From the NCBI RefSeq assembly GCF_003047285.1, contig NZ_PZYX01000002.1, forward strand, positions 496,001 to 560,000: a stretch of 64,000 bases of DNA. The letters are read 5' to 3'. The notes beneath the pieces were generated by a model. The model ran no database searches and was not told where the DNA came from. It saw only the letters and a program-made list of their open reading frames with translations. This stretch comes from Nocardioides allogilvus (GTDB lineage Bacteria; Actinomycetota; Actinomycetes; Propionibacteriales; Nocardioidaceae). Position numbers and translations under genes: made by a program. The first letter of the stretch is position 1. The number at the start of each line of letters is the position of its first letter. This document shows, piece by piece, positions 8,817-16,911 of this stretch.

Positions 8817-9322
8817 CAGGTCGTCGCCAGCTGCGGATCGAGTCGGGCGAAGAGCTTCATCAGCGGTGGCAGCACGAGCGGCGTGAGCAGCACGTCCCAC
8901 ACGACGGCCACGGCGATGACCAGCAGGAGATCGGGCACCGAGCCGCTCTCACCGAGGAGCAGGCCGGTGAGCGCGAAGATCGAGGTGCCGACGAACGAGG
9001 AGGCGGCGACCGTCCCGACCACGGCTGCGGCGGTCGGCTTCACGTCCTGGCGCACCCGGGCGGCGAGGAACGCCACCACCGTGAGGGCGAGCGCCCAGCG
9101 ACCCGCGACGTGGTCGGCGGGCGGCACGAGGTCGAGGGCCACCCCGGCCGCGAAGCCGAGCACCATGGCCGCGGGCGCGTTGATGGTGAGGGCAGCCGCG
9201 ACGACGACGAGCAGGCACAGGTTGGGCACGATGCCGTGCCAGGCGAAGTGCGGGAAGAGCGAGACCTGCAGGACCAGGGCGACCGCGATCGCGAGGGCGG
9301 CGAGGGCGAGGCGGAATTTCAT
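8816..9322 (-). CDS. mreD: Rod shape-determining protein MreD
   Basis: This 168-residue protein is almost wholly hydrophobic, with four to five membrane segments. The second carries IVPNLCLLVVVAAAL and is followed by GFAAGVALDLVPP, which resembles the G-F-x-x-G-x-x-x-D signature of MreD. MreD is an inner-membrane part of the elongasome that contacts MreC. It overlaps mreC by 4 bp (ATGA) and mrdA by 1 bp. Identification rests on hydropathy, the short motif and its fixed position between mreC and mrdA. Confidence 0.9.
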   Translation of the reverse strand: MKFRLALAALAIAVALVLQVSLFPHFAWHGIVPNLCLLVVVAAALTINAPAAMVLGFAAGVALDLVPPADHVAGRWALALTVVAFLAARVRQDVKPTAAAVVGTVAASSFVGTSIFALTGLLLGESGSVPDLLLVIAVAVVWDVLLTPLVLPPLMKLFARLDPQLATT

Positions 9323-10263
9323 CGCATCGCTCCGTCGGCCTCGATCACGGCCCGGTCGCTGGTGGTGCCGGTCGGCACCATCACGCCCACGACGTCGAGC
9401 GCGGAGAAGTTGACGAAGGGCTCGATCACGGCGCGCTGCGTGCTCGCGATCAGGCTGGAGTAGACGTCGGTGACCCGACCGATGGGCACCCCACGCTGGT
9501 AGGGGCCTTGGGAGCTGCCCCAGGTCACGACCGTGTCGTGCTTGCCCGGGATGACGGCGTCGTCGACGAGGTGCAGGTCGAGCTCGTCGTCGGCCAGCGA
9601 GCCCCGGCCCTGGACGAAGCCGATCTCCAGGCTCGAGCCGACGCGGCCGCCCACGTTGGACTCCTTGTCGATGAGCAGCAGCACCGTCGCGGTGGTGCGG
9701 GTGACACGCAGGACGCGACCGACCAGCCCGTCGTTGTTGATCACCGTCATGTCCGGACCGATGCCGGCCCGGGAGCCCGCGTCGATGGTGACGGTCTGGC
9801 TGTAGGACTGCGAGGGGCCGTGGGCCACGACCCGGGCCGGGACCAGCGCGCGACCGAGACTCTCGGCGGACTGGGTCAGGCCGTCGTACTCCTCGAGCCG
9901 GTTCTTGTCGTAGCCGGCGGTCGCGACCTGGCTGCGGAGCTCGGAGTTCTCGGCCTCGAGGTCGCGCACCTCGTCGCTGAGCGAGCCCTGGGTCCGGATC
10001 CACGTCGGGACGGCCGTGAACGGGCGGATCACGGCGGCGGTGCCGACCTCGATCGGACCGAAGACCTCGCCCACGGCCCGGCGTGCCGGCTCGAGCGGCG
10101 AGTCGGCGCCGCCGTGGAAGTCGAGCGTGATCAGCGTGACGCTGGCCAGGACCAGCGCCACAAGCACCGAGCGTGGCGGACGGTTGCGTGAGTCGAGCCG
10201 GTCGATGCCGCGCCAGCGCCGCTCGCGGCCACCTGTCGCACCGCCTCCCCCGAGTCCGGCCAT
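9319..10263 (-). CDS. mreC: Rod shape-determining protein MreC
   Basis: This 314-residue protein starts with a basic cytoplasmic tail (RERRWRGIDRLDSRNRPPR). One membrane segment follows (SVLVALVLASVTLITLDF), then a coiled coil (LSDEVRDLEAENSELRSQV) and the beta-rich MreC core. Core motifs are ARVVAHGPSQSYSQTVTIDAGSRAGI and GLVGRVLRVTRTTATVLLLID. MreC scaffolds the elongasome outside the membrane and activates PBP2/RodA. The stop of mreB overlaps its ATG by one base. This is a standard-length member with nothing missing. Confidence 0.95.
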   Translation of the reverse strand: MAGLGGGGATGGRERRWRGIDRLDSRNRPPRSVLVALVLASVTLITLDFHGGADSPLEPARRAVGEVFGPIEVGTAAVIRPFTAVPTWIRTQGSLSDEVRDLEAENSELRSQVATAGYDKNRLEEYDGLTQSAESLGRALVPARVVAHGPSQSYSQTVTIDAGSRAGIGPDMTVINNDGLVGRVLRVTRTTATVLLLIDKESNVGGRVGSSLEIGFVQGRGSLADDELDLHLVDDAVIPGKHDTVVTWGSSQGPYQRGVPIGRVTDVYSSLIASTQRAVIEPFVNFSALDVVGVMVPTGTTSDRAVIEADGAMR

Positions 10264-11291
10264 CAGAACCGCCGTACGTCGGAGACGAGGACCTGCTGCA
10301 GCGCCTCGAACTCCTCGACGCACTTGCCGGCGCCGAGGGCGACGCTGGACAGCGGGTCCTCGGCGACGTGCACCGGCATGCCGGTCTCGTGCCGGAGGCG
10401 CTCGTCGAGGCCGCGGAGCAACGCGCCACCGCCGGTCAGGACGATGCCGCGGTCCATGATGTCGCCGGCCAGCTCGGGCGGCGTCTGGTCGAGCGTCGAG
10501 CGCACGGCGTCGATGATGTTGTGCAGCGGCTCCTCGATCGCCTGACGCAGCTCGGCGCTGGAGACCACGACGGTGCGCGGCAGCCCGGAGACCATGTCGC
10601 GGCCGCGGATCTCGGCCTCGGGCTCGTTGGGCAGCGGGAAGGCGGACCCGAGGGTCAGCTTCATCTCCTCGGCGGTGCGCTCCCCCAGCATCAGGGAGTA
10701 CTCCTTCTTCATCCACGCGATGATCGCCTGGTCGAGGTCGTCGCCGGCCGTGCGCACGCTCATGCTGGTGACGATGCCGCCGAGGCTGATCACCGCGACC
10801 TCGGTGGTGCCGCCGCCGACGTCGACGATCATGTTGCCGGTCGCCTCGTGGACCGGCAGGCCCGCGCCGATCGCAGCCGCCATGGGCTCCTCGACGATGT
10901 AGACCTTGCGGGCGCCGGCCTGGTAGCCGGCCTCCTTGACGGCGCGCTGCTCGACGGCGGTGATCCCGCTCGGCACGCAGATGACCATGCGCGGCTTGGC
11001 GAAGTAGCGGCGGCGGTGCACCTGCTGGATGAAGTAGCGCAGCATCTGCTCGGTCGCCTCGAAGTCGGCGATGACGCCGTCCTTCAGCGGGCGGATGGCG
11101 GCGATGTTGTCGGGTGTGCGGCCGATCATGCGCTTGGCCTCGTGGCCGACGGCGAGGACCTCGCCGGTGGTGGTGTTCATCGCCACCACGGACGGTTCGT
11201 CGAGCACGACGCCCTTGCCGCGGACATAGACCAGCGTATTGGCGGTGCCGAGGTCCACGGCCATGTCCCGGCCGACGAAACTTGAAGCCAT
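10263..11291 (-). CDS. mreB: Actin-like rod shape protein MreB
   Basis: This 342-residue actin homologue begins [20 protein letters not shown]. It carries the phosphate-1 loop (VDLGTANTL), the hinge ([16 protein letters not shown]), phosphate-2 ([11 protein letters not shown]) and the adenosine motif ([11 protein letters not shown]). MreB filaments move under the membrane and direct lateral wall synthesis. The track frame extends 38 codons upstream, but ATG at 11291 gives the conserved N-terminus and leaves a promoter region facing the divergent DUF937 gene. It is the first gene of mreB-mreC-mreD-mrdA-rodA. Mycobacteria and corynebacteria lack this cluster, so it helps narrow the host. Confidence 0.97.
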   Translation of the reverse strand: MASSFVGRDMAVDLGTANTLVYVRGKGVVLDEPSVVAMNTTTGEVLAVGHEAKRMIGRTPDNIAAIRPLKDGVIADFEATEQMLRYFIQQVHRRRYFAKPRMVICVPSGITAVEQRAVKEAGYQAGARKVYIVEEPMAAAIGAGLPVHEATGNMIVDVGGGTTEVAVISLGGIVTSMSVRTAGDDLDQAIIAWMKKEYSLMLGERTAEEMKLTLGSAFPLPNEPEAEIRGRDMVSGLPRTVVVSSAELRQAIEEPLHNIIDAVRSTLDQTPPELAGDIMDRGIVLTGGGALLRGLDERLRHETGMPVHVAEDPLSSVALGAGKCVEEFEALQQVLVSDVRRF

Positions 11292-11434
11292 CTGCGATGC
11301 CTCGCTGGAGATGCGTGTGTATGGGGAAGTGGGGCGGCACTGGTCCGACCCAAGGCTCAGGGTAGGTAGCGCGCCTGCCCGTTCCGGGGAGACACGCCCT
11401 GCCATCGGGGCCCGAGTCCCGCTACGTTTCCCTC

Positions 11435-12001
11435 ATGGCTGACATCAACGAGCTCGTCTCGACCCTGCCCATCGACCAGATCGCCGCCAAGCTCGGCGAG
11501 GATCCCGACGCCGTACGCCGTGCAGTGGACGTCGCCCTCCCCGCCCTCCTCGGCGGTCTCGAGGCCAACACGCAGGACCCGGGCGGCGAGGCCTCCCTGG
11601 CCGAGGCCCTCGGCCAGCACGACAACGACGTCGCGACGCCGCCGGTCGACGTCGAGGACGTCGACGTGGCCGAGGGGCAGAAGATCGCCGCCCACATCTT
11701 CGGGGCCAACCAGGACCAGGTCGTCAACCAGCTCGGCTCCACGGGCGTTTCGAGCGGGCTGGTCGCCAAGCTGCTGCCGATCCTGGCCCCGATCGTGCTC
11801 AGCTATCTCGCCAAGCAGGTCGGCGGCAAGAGCGGTGCGCTCGGCGGAGCAGCCGGCGGCGGCGTCCTCGGCTCGATCCTGTCCAGCATCCTCGGCGGCG
11901 CCTCGCAGGGCGCCGGCACCCCGTCGTCCGCCGGCACCAGCGCCGGCTCGATCCTCGGCGACCTGCTCGGCGGGTTGCTCGGGGGTGGCCGCAAGGCCTG
12001 A
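11435..12001 (+). CDS. DUF937 (YidB-like) domain protein
   Basis: This 188-residue protein matches DUF937: an N-terminal helical repeat (INELVSTLPIDQIAAKLGEDPDAV), then AVDVALPALLGGLEANT, IAAHIFGANQD, and a Gly/Ser/Ala-rich C-terminal tail of glycine-rich helices (SILSSILGGASQG, LLGGLLGGG). There is no signal peptide. The function of the family is not established. It diverges from mreB across a 143-bp gap that must hold both promoters, and it ends at a perfect palindromic terminator. Confidence 0.8.
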   Translation: MADINELVSTLPIDQIAAKLGEDPDAVRRAVDVALPALLGGLEANTQDPGGEASLAEALGQHDNDVATPPVDVEDVDVAEGQKIAAHIFGANQDQVVNQLGSTGVSSGLVAKLLPILAPIVLSYLAKQVGGKSGALGGAAGGGVLGSILSSILGGASQGAGTPSSAGTSAGSILGDLLGGLLGGGRKA

Positions 12002-12016
12002 AAACTGTTCTTGCGT

Positions 12017-12044
12017 CGGAGTCCCCGCTTAAGCGGGGACTCCG
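12017..12044. terminator. Perfect 28-bp palindromic terminator
   Basis: The 14-bp arms CGGAGTCCCCGCTT and AAGCGGGGACTCCG are perfectly complementary with no spacer, so a hairpin closes over the central bases. It lies 16 bp past the stop of the DUF937 gene and downstream of the convergent ndk. The core AGTCCCCG recurs in the hairpins at 5285 and 37091. Confidence 0.8.
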
Positions 12045-12132
12045 TCACGGGTTGGCCGTTGCAACGGGCAGGAGGCGCGAAACTTCCCCTACCTGTTGGC
12101 GTGAGGGCGCGTGCCGGCGGCCTGCGGCCGCG

Positions 12133-12558
12133 TCAGGCTCCGAGCTCGGGGAACCAGATGCCGATCTCGCGGGCCGCGGACTCGGGGGCGTCGGAGCCGT
12201 GGACGAGGTTCTGCTGCACCTTCAGGCCCCAGTCACGACCGAGGTCGCCACGGATCGTGCCGGGCGCGGCGACGGTGGGGTCGGTGGCACCGGCGAGCGA
12301 GCGGAAGCCCTCGATGCAGCGCTCCCCCTCGAGCACCATCGCGGCCACCGGGCCGGACAGCATGAACTCGACGAGCGGCTCGTAGAACGGCTTGCCCTCG
12401 TGCTCGGCGTAGTGCTCGGCGAGCAGCTCGGGCGTGGCCTCCCGCAGCTCGAGGGCGACCAGGGCGTAGCCCTTCGCCTCGATGCGGCGGATCACCTCAC
12501 CGGTGAGGCCGCGGCGTACGCCGTCCGGCTTGACAAGGACAAGAGAGCGCTCGGTCAT
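12133..12558 (-). CDS. ndk: Nucleoside diphosphate kinase
   Basis: This 141-residue enzyme is of standard length. It starts [16 protein letters not shown], has the substrate loop around [15 protein letters not shown], and the active-site His in NLVHGSD within the family N-x-x-H-G-S-D pattern. It transfers the gamma phosphate from ATP to other nucleoside diphosphates through a phospho-His intermediate in the cytosol. In related genomes ndk directly follows DUF4233 in the valS-folC-DUF4233-ndk string; here a GNAT, a MocR gene and a PNPOx gene are inserted between them. Confidence 0.97.
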   Translation of the reverse strand: MTERSLVLVKPDGVRRGLTGEVIRRIEAKGYALVALELREATPELLAEHYAEHEGKPFYEPLVEFMLSGPVAAMVLEGERCIEGFRSLAGATDPTVAAPGTIRGDLGRDWGLKVQQNLVHGSDAPESAAREIGIWFPELGA

Positions 12559-12567
12559 GGCCGCAGC

Positions 12568-13251
12568 CTAACGGGCAGCCAGGGCCCGGGCGCGGGCCAC
12601 CACCTCGACGGGCACGACCCCGCGCGCGTCCGCGTCGGGCACGGGCGACGCGGCCACCCGGCGCAGCGGGATGTGCCCGCCCCAGCCACCGCTCGCCACG
12701 TCCTCGGGCTCGTCCCCCGGCCCGCCGTCGCGCTCCTTCATCGACGCCTCGTGGAGGGGTACGGCGACGACGGCGGTCGCGGCAAGCTCCTTGCGCGTGC
12801 TGGCCCGCAAGGTCGCCGAACGCCCCGGGATCATGTGGTCGACGATCAGGTCGAGAGCGTGCTGGCGCTCGGAGGCGTCCTCGACCAGGCGGCCCGCGCC
12901 GATGATCACCGCCGAGCGGTAGTTCATCGAGTGGTGGAAGGCCGAGCGGCCGGCGACCAGCCCGTCGAGCTCCGTCACGGTGACGCACACCGTCGCGTCG
13001 GGGGCCGCCCGCAGCCAGCCGGCCGCCACCGAGCCGTGCAGGTAGAGCGTGCCGCCGGTGTCCGGACCGCCCGCGTCGACTGCGAAGGCAGTGGGCAGCA
13101 CCACCGGGTGCTCGCCCATCACCACTCCGACGTGCGCGATCAGTGCGTCGCCGAGGAGGGCCATCAGCCGGCCACGGTCCGCGACGGCGCGGTTGCGGCC
13201 GCGCCCGATCGTGGTGCGGCCGGTGGGTTCGAGGGTCGTGGTGCTGTCCAT
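12568..13251 (-). CDS. Pyridoxamine 5'-phosphate oxidase-like (FMN-binding split barrel) protein
   Basis: This 227-residue protein shows the split-barrel flavoprotein pattern of the PNPOx-like/nitroimidazole-resistance group: HPVVLPTAFAVD, LYLHGSVAAGWLRAAPDATV, and HSMNYRSAVIIGAGRLVED, the strand pair that binds FMN or F420. Members oxidise pyridoxamine phosphate, reduce quinones or bind haem; the substrate is not fixed by sequence. Start ATG at 13251 was preferred over one three codons upstream. The gene faces a divergent MocR-type regulator 71 bp away. MocR proteins sense PLP, so a link to vitamin B6 or amino-acid metabolism is a reasonable inference. The C-terminal Val/Ala/Arg-rich helix stops 9 bp before ndk. 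Confidence 0.82.
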   Translation of the reverse strand: MDSTTTLEPTGRTTIGRGRNRAVADRGRLMALLGDALIAHVGVVMGEHPVVLPTAFAVDAGGPDTGGTLYLHGSVAAGWLRAAPDATVCVTVTELDGLVAGRSAFHHSMNYRSAVIIGAGRLVEDASERQHALDLIVDHMIPGRSATLRASTRKELAATAVVAVPLHEASMKERDGGPGDEPEDVASGGWGGHIPLRRVAASPVPDADARGVVPVEVVARARALAAR

Positions 13252-13271
13252 GGCTACCATCGTGGCGTGAC

Positions 13272-13295
13272 AGTGGCCCGCACGCACGAGCCACT
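13272..13295. promoter_or_regulatory. Inverted repeat in the PNPOx/MocR intergenic region
   Basis: AGTGGC at 13272 and GCCACT at 13290 form perfect 6-bp arms 12 bp apart, centred between the two divergent start codons. An operator for the MocR-type regulator is the simplest reading; MocR proteins often use direct repeats as well, so this is tentative. Confidence 0.4.
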
Positions 13296-13322
13296 TCGGC
13301 AGCAAACAGACAGGCCATTTCC

Positions 13323-14654
13323 ATGCTCCCGGTGACCCTCGATCGCGCCGACGCCCGCCCCCTCGGCGTCCAGCTCGCCGACCAGGTGCGCCGGCTCGTG
13401 CTGGCCGGGACCGTCGCCCCGGGCACCAGGCTGCCCAGCACCCGGCGGCTCGCCGCCGACCTGGGCGTCTCCCGCGCGGTGACCGAGCAGGCGTGGGACC
13501 AGCTGCGGGCGGAAGGCTGGCTCGAGGCACGACAGGGCGCCGGCAGCTGGGTCAGCGGCGGCCCCGGGCCCGGCCACCCGACGTCGCCGCCCCGGCGACG
13601 GCCCCAGCCACGACGCCCACTGGTCCCCCTCAACGCCGGCACACCATGGGTCGACACCCGCCACGACGCCGCCTGGCGCCGCGCCTGGCGCGAGGTCTCG
13701 TCGGCGACCCCGCCCCGCGGCTACGACGACCCGCGCGGGCTGCCCGAGCTGCGCGCGCTCCTGGCCGAGCGGCTCGGCACGACCCGCGGGCTGGGCGTCG
13801 ACCCGGACGAGCTGAGCATCACCGCAGGCACCACCGCCGGGCTCCGGCACGTCCTCAATGCCCTGCCACGGCAGCCGGTCGTGGTCGAGGATCCCGGCTA
13901 CCGCGCCGCCGCCCTGACGGTGCGCGAGAGCGGGCGCGAGGTCCGCGACCATCCGGCCCTGCTCCCGATCACCGACCTGTCCGGCTGCGCGGCGGCCTAC
14001 GTCACGCCCGCCCACCAGCACCCGCTCGGCCGGGTGATGCCCGCCGACGACCGGCTGACGCTCCTGGCCGCCGCACGCCGCGACGGCGCCGTCGTGATCG
14101 AGGACGACTACGACTCCGAGTTCCGCTACGACGTGGCCCCGGTCCCGGCCCTCGCGTCGATCGACCCCGACGTGGTCGCCTACCTCGGCACCGCGTCGAA
14201 GTCGGTCCTGCCCTCGCTGCGGCTGGGCTGGATGGTGCCGCCGGCCTCCCTGCGCCCGGAGGTGGAACGGCACCGTGCGATCACCCACGACGCGCCCGCC
14301 TGGCCCGTGCAGCGGGCGTTCGTGGCGCTGGTCCGCGACGGCTACCTCGACGCCGTGGTGCGCTCCGCGCGTCGGGTGTACGGCGAACGCGCCCCGCGCG
14401 TCGTCGCCGCGCTGTCGCCGTACGCAGAGCTGGCGGGACCCGTGGCAGGCATGTACTCCACGTGGTTGCTCCCGCACCGCGAGGCGGTCCGCGCCCGGGC
14501 TGCGGCCGAGGCGGCCGGGTTCCGGGTCAACCTGCTCGCCGACTACTGCCGCAGCGCAGAGCTGACCGGGCTGGTCGTCGGGTTCGGCGGGCCGACCGAC
14601 GAGGAGCTCGACGCGGCCCTCGCGGTGCTGGTCGAGTCGCTGGCGAGCAGCTAG
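13323..14654 (+). CDS. MocR-family transcriptional regulator (GntR wHTH fused to aminotransferase-like domain)
   Basis: This 443-residue fusion has a GntR winged helix at residues about 1 to 75 (QLADQVRRLVLAGTVAPGTRLPSTRRLAADLGVSR pattern, written in parts: LPSTRRLAADLGVSRAVTEQ). A Pro/Arg linker follows, then a fold-type I aminotransferase domain. In that domain are ITAGTTAGLRHVL, the PLP Asp in IEDDYDSEFRY, and the Schiff-base Lys in GTASKSVLPSLRLGW. MocR proteins bind PLP without full aminotransferase activity and regulate B6, GABA or amino-acid genes. Its likely target is the divergent PNPOx-like gene. ATG at 13323 begins a normal N-terminus although its ribosome-binding site is weak. Its TAG overlaps the stop of the convergent GNAT gene by 3 bp. 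Confidence 0.88.
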   Translation: MLPVTLDRADARPLGVQLADQVRRLVLAGTVAPGTRLPSTRRLAADLGVSRAVTEQAWDQLRAEGWLEARQGAGSWVSGGPGPGHPTSPPRRRPQPRRPLVPLNAGTPWVDTRHDAAWRRAWREVSSATPPRGYDDPRGLPELRALLAERLGTTRGLGVDPDELSITAGTTAGLRHVLNALPRQPVVVEDPGYRAAALTVRESGREVRDHPALLPITDLSGCAAAYVTPAHQHPLGRVMPADDRLTLLAAARRDGAVVIEDDYDSEFRYDVAPVPALASIDPDVVAYLGTASKSVLPSLRLGWMVPPASLRPEVERHRAITHDAPAWPVQRAFVALVRDGYLDAVVRSARRVYGERAPRVVAALSPYAELAGPVAGMYSTWLLPHREAVRARAAAEAAGFRVNLLADYCRSAELTGLVVGFGGPTDEELDAALAVLVESLASS

Positions 14655-15076
14655 GAGCCGAGCTCCTTGCGCAGGTGCACGTCGTCCTGGCCGGCCACCG
14701 GGACATCGACCCAGCGAGCGAACTCCACGTAACCGCGACGCTCGTAGAAGCCGGGCGCCTGGAAGGTGAAGGAGGTGACGAAGACGTGCTGGGCGCCGCG
14801 CGCGCGGGCCTCCGCCTCGAAGGCGTCGAGCAGCTCGCCGCCGAGCCCGGATGCGCGCTGGTCGGCGCGCACCCACGTCATGGCGATGCCCGCGGCGACT
14901 CCCCACGTCCAACCGCTGATGCCGGCGACGAGGCCGAACTCGTCCTCGATGCGCACAGTGAGCTCGCGCTGCGGTCCGGCGTGGGACATGGCGGCGCTGT
15001 TGACGGCGTCGAGCTCAGCCGAGAGCTGTCGGTCAAGAGCCTCGTCGCCCTCGCCGACGCGGGTCGCGCTGTTCAC
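14651..15076 (-). CDS. GNAT family N-acetyltransferase
   Basis: This 141-residue protein has a GNAT core: VAGISGWTWGVAAGIAMTWVRADQR, the acetyl-CoA pyrophosphate loop RASGLGGELLDAFEAEARARG (R/Q-x-x-G-x-G/A), and FYERRGYVEFARW near the C-terminus. The acceptor substrate is unknown. The GTG start overlaps the TGA of the DUF4233 gene by 4 bp, so it is translationally coupled to the folC operon. Open frame continues upstream but only as a shadow of DUF4233. It is not part of the usual folC neighbourhood and may be a local addition. Confidence 0.8.
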   Translation of the reverse strand: MNSATRVGEGDEALDRQLSAELDAVNSAAMSHAGPQRELTVRIEDEFGLVAGISGWTWGVAAGIAMTWVRADQRASGLGGELLDAFEAEARARGAQHVFVTSFTFQAPGFYERRGYVEFARWVDVPVAGQDDVHLRKELGS

Positions 15077-15462
15077 GACTGCGAGGCGCGGTAGGCCGCC
15101 CAGGCCTCCGCCTTCTCCCGCTCGATCTTGCGTCCGAGGAAGTCGGCCGTGGCCCAGAGCGCAGCGAAGACGGCGCCCAGGAAGAACATCATGGGGATCA
15201 CGAAGCCGAGGCCGATCGCGGCGACCTGGATGGCGTAGCCGGCGGTGTAGGCCCACGGCTTGCGCAGCATGCCGGCGAGCAGCAGGCACACCACTGCGAG
15301 CCCGACCCCGACGACGAGCGCGGGGCCGACGGCGACGTCGGCGATGGTGATCATCACTGGCGTGGTCAGGCCGATCGTGATCGCTTCCAGGCACAGCACC
15401 GCGGCACACATGCCCCGGCGCGGCGAGCGATCGGTGTTGTGCGGGGTCGGGGTCTCGCTCAT
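15073..15462 (-). CDS. DUF4233 membrane protein
   Basis: This 129-residue protein has a polar N-terminal tail followed by four membrane segments (MCAAVLCLEAITIGLTTPV, VGPALVVGVGLAVVCLLLAG, AYTAGYAIQVAAIGLGFVIP, MMFFLGAVFAALWATADFLG) and a charged C-terminal helix. DUF4233 is an actinobacterial family encoded directly after folC; the role is unknown. It overlaps folC by 4 bp upstream and the GNAT by 4 bp downstream. Assignment rests on size, hydropathy and position. Confidence 0.85.
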   Translation of the reverse strand: MSETPTPHNTDRSPRRGMCAAVLCLEAITIGLTTPVMITIADVAVGPALVVGVGLAVVCLLLAGMLRKPWAYTAGYAIQVAAIGLGFVIPMMFFLGAVFAALWATADFLGRKIEREKAEAWAAYRASQS

Positions 15463-16826
15463 GCGCGGGCCTTCCGGACGAGCATGGTGCGGGCCTCCCC
15501 CACCGTGATCACCGAGCCGGTGACCAGCACCGCCCCGGCGCCGAGCGCGTCGCCGAAGGCCTCGCCGGCCTCGGCCAGGGTCGCGGCCCGGTCGATCGCC
15601 TCGGCGAGGTCGGGCACGACGGTCACGCGGTCCTCGCCGTAGATCTCGATGGCGGCACGGCCGAGGTCGGCGGCCGACATCGAGCGCGGCGTGGAGTTCT
15701 GCGTGCAGATCAGGTGGTGGAAGTGCGGCTCGAACGCGGCGAGCACGCCGTCGGCGTCCTTGTCGCTCATCACGCCCATCACGCCGATGAGCGGCGAGAA
15801 GCTGAAGGAGTCCTCGAGCGCGGCAGCGGTCGCCTCGGCACCGTGGGGGTTGTGGGCCGCGTCGAGCACGATGGTGGGGCTGCGGCGGATGACCTCGAGC
15901 CGACCGGGGCTGGTGACCTCGGCGAAGGCCGCGCGCACGATCTCCACGTCGAGGGGCTCGTCGCTGGCGAAGGCCTCGACCGCAGCCAGGGCGACCGCGG
16001 CGTTCTGGGCCTGGTGGGCGCCGTACAACGGCAGGAAGAGGTCGTCGTAGCGCCCGCGCAGGCCCTGCAGGCTGATCACCTGGCCGCCGACGGCGGGGAC
16101 GCGGGAGATGACGCCGAACTCCATGCCCTCGCGGGCGACGGTCGCTCCGACCTCGACGGCGCGCTCGAGGAGCACGGTGGCGACCTCGGGGGTCTGCTCG
16201 GCGAAGATCGCGAAGCAGCCGGGCTTGAGGATGCCGGCCTTCTCCGCGGCGATGGCGGCGGTGGTGTCGCCGAGGTACTTCGCGTGGTCGACCGCGATCG
16301 GCAGCACGACCGCGACGTCGGCGTCCGCGACGTTGGTCGCGTCCCAGGTGCCGCCCATGCCGACCTCGACGACCGCGACGTCGACCGGGGCGTCGGCGAA
16401 GGCGGCATAGGCCATCGCGACCATGGTCTCGAAGAAGGAGAGCGGGTGCTCCTGCTCGGCATCGATGATGTGCGTGTACGCCGCCACGTCGTTGAACGCC
16501 GCGACGAACTCGTCGTCGGTGAGCTGCTCCCCGTCGATGCTGATCCGCTCGCTCATCCGCTCGAGGTGGGGGCTGGTGAAGCGACCGGTGCGCAGGTCGA
16601 GGGCGCGCAGCAGCCGCTCGATCATGCGGCTGGTCGAGGTCTTGCCGTTGGTGCCGGTCAGGTGGATGACCCGCAGCGACTTCTGCGGCTCGCCCAGCAG
16701 CTCCGTGAAGGCGGCGATCCGGTCGAGGCTCGGCTCGAGCTTCGTCTCGGGCCAGCGGGACAGCAGGGCGTCCTCGACTTCGGCGTAGGTCTCGGCCGGG
16801 CGGGCGTTCGCAGCGTTGTCACTCAT
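15459..16826 (-). CDS. folC: Folylpolyglutamate synthase / dihydrofolate synthase
   Basis: This 455-residue Mur-ligase-fold enzyme adds glutamate to folates (and dihydropteroate in bifunctional forms) with ATP in the cytosol. The N-terminal ATP loop is GTNGKTSTSRMIERLL, followed by the FTSPHLERMSERISIDG omega loop, the metal site GMGGTWDATNV (family E-V-G-x-G-G-x-x-D-A-T-N) and, in the C-terminal domain, DAAHNPHGAEA. All family motifs are intact. It heads folC-DUF4233-GNAT on the minus strand. In mycobacteria valS lies directly upstream on the same strand; here valS is inverted and a second GNAT gene sits between. Confidence 0.95.
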   Translation of the reverse strand: MSDNAANARPAETYAEVEDALLSRWPETKLEPSLDRIAAFTELLGEPQKSLRVIHLTGTNGKTSTSRMIERLLRALDLRTGRFTSPHLERMSERISIDGEQLTDDEFVAAFNDVAAYTHIIDAEQEHPLSFFETMVAMAYAAFADAPVDVAVVEVGMGGTWDATNVADADVAVVLPIAVDHAKYLGDTTAAIAAEKAGILKPGCFAIFAEQTPEVATVLLERAVEVGATVAREGMEFGVISRVPAVGGQVISLQGLRGRYDDLFLPLYGAHQAQNAAVALAAVEAFASDEPLDVEIVRAAFAEVTSPGRLEVIRRSPTIVLDAAHNPHGAEATAAALEDSFSFSPLIGVMGVMSDKDADGVLAAFEPHFHHLICTQNSTPRSMSAADLGRAAIEIYGEDRVTVVPDLAEAIDRAATLAEAGEAFGDALGAGAVLVTGSVITVGEARTMLVRKARA

Positions 16827-16911
16827 CTCGCCACGAGTCTAGGGCGCGGGCGCCACGACCGGGTGGGCGCGCCCGTGCCTCGTTCACGGGAAGGGCCAGC
16901 GAGCCGGCAGG

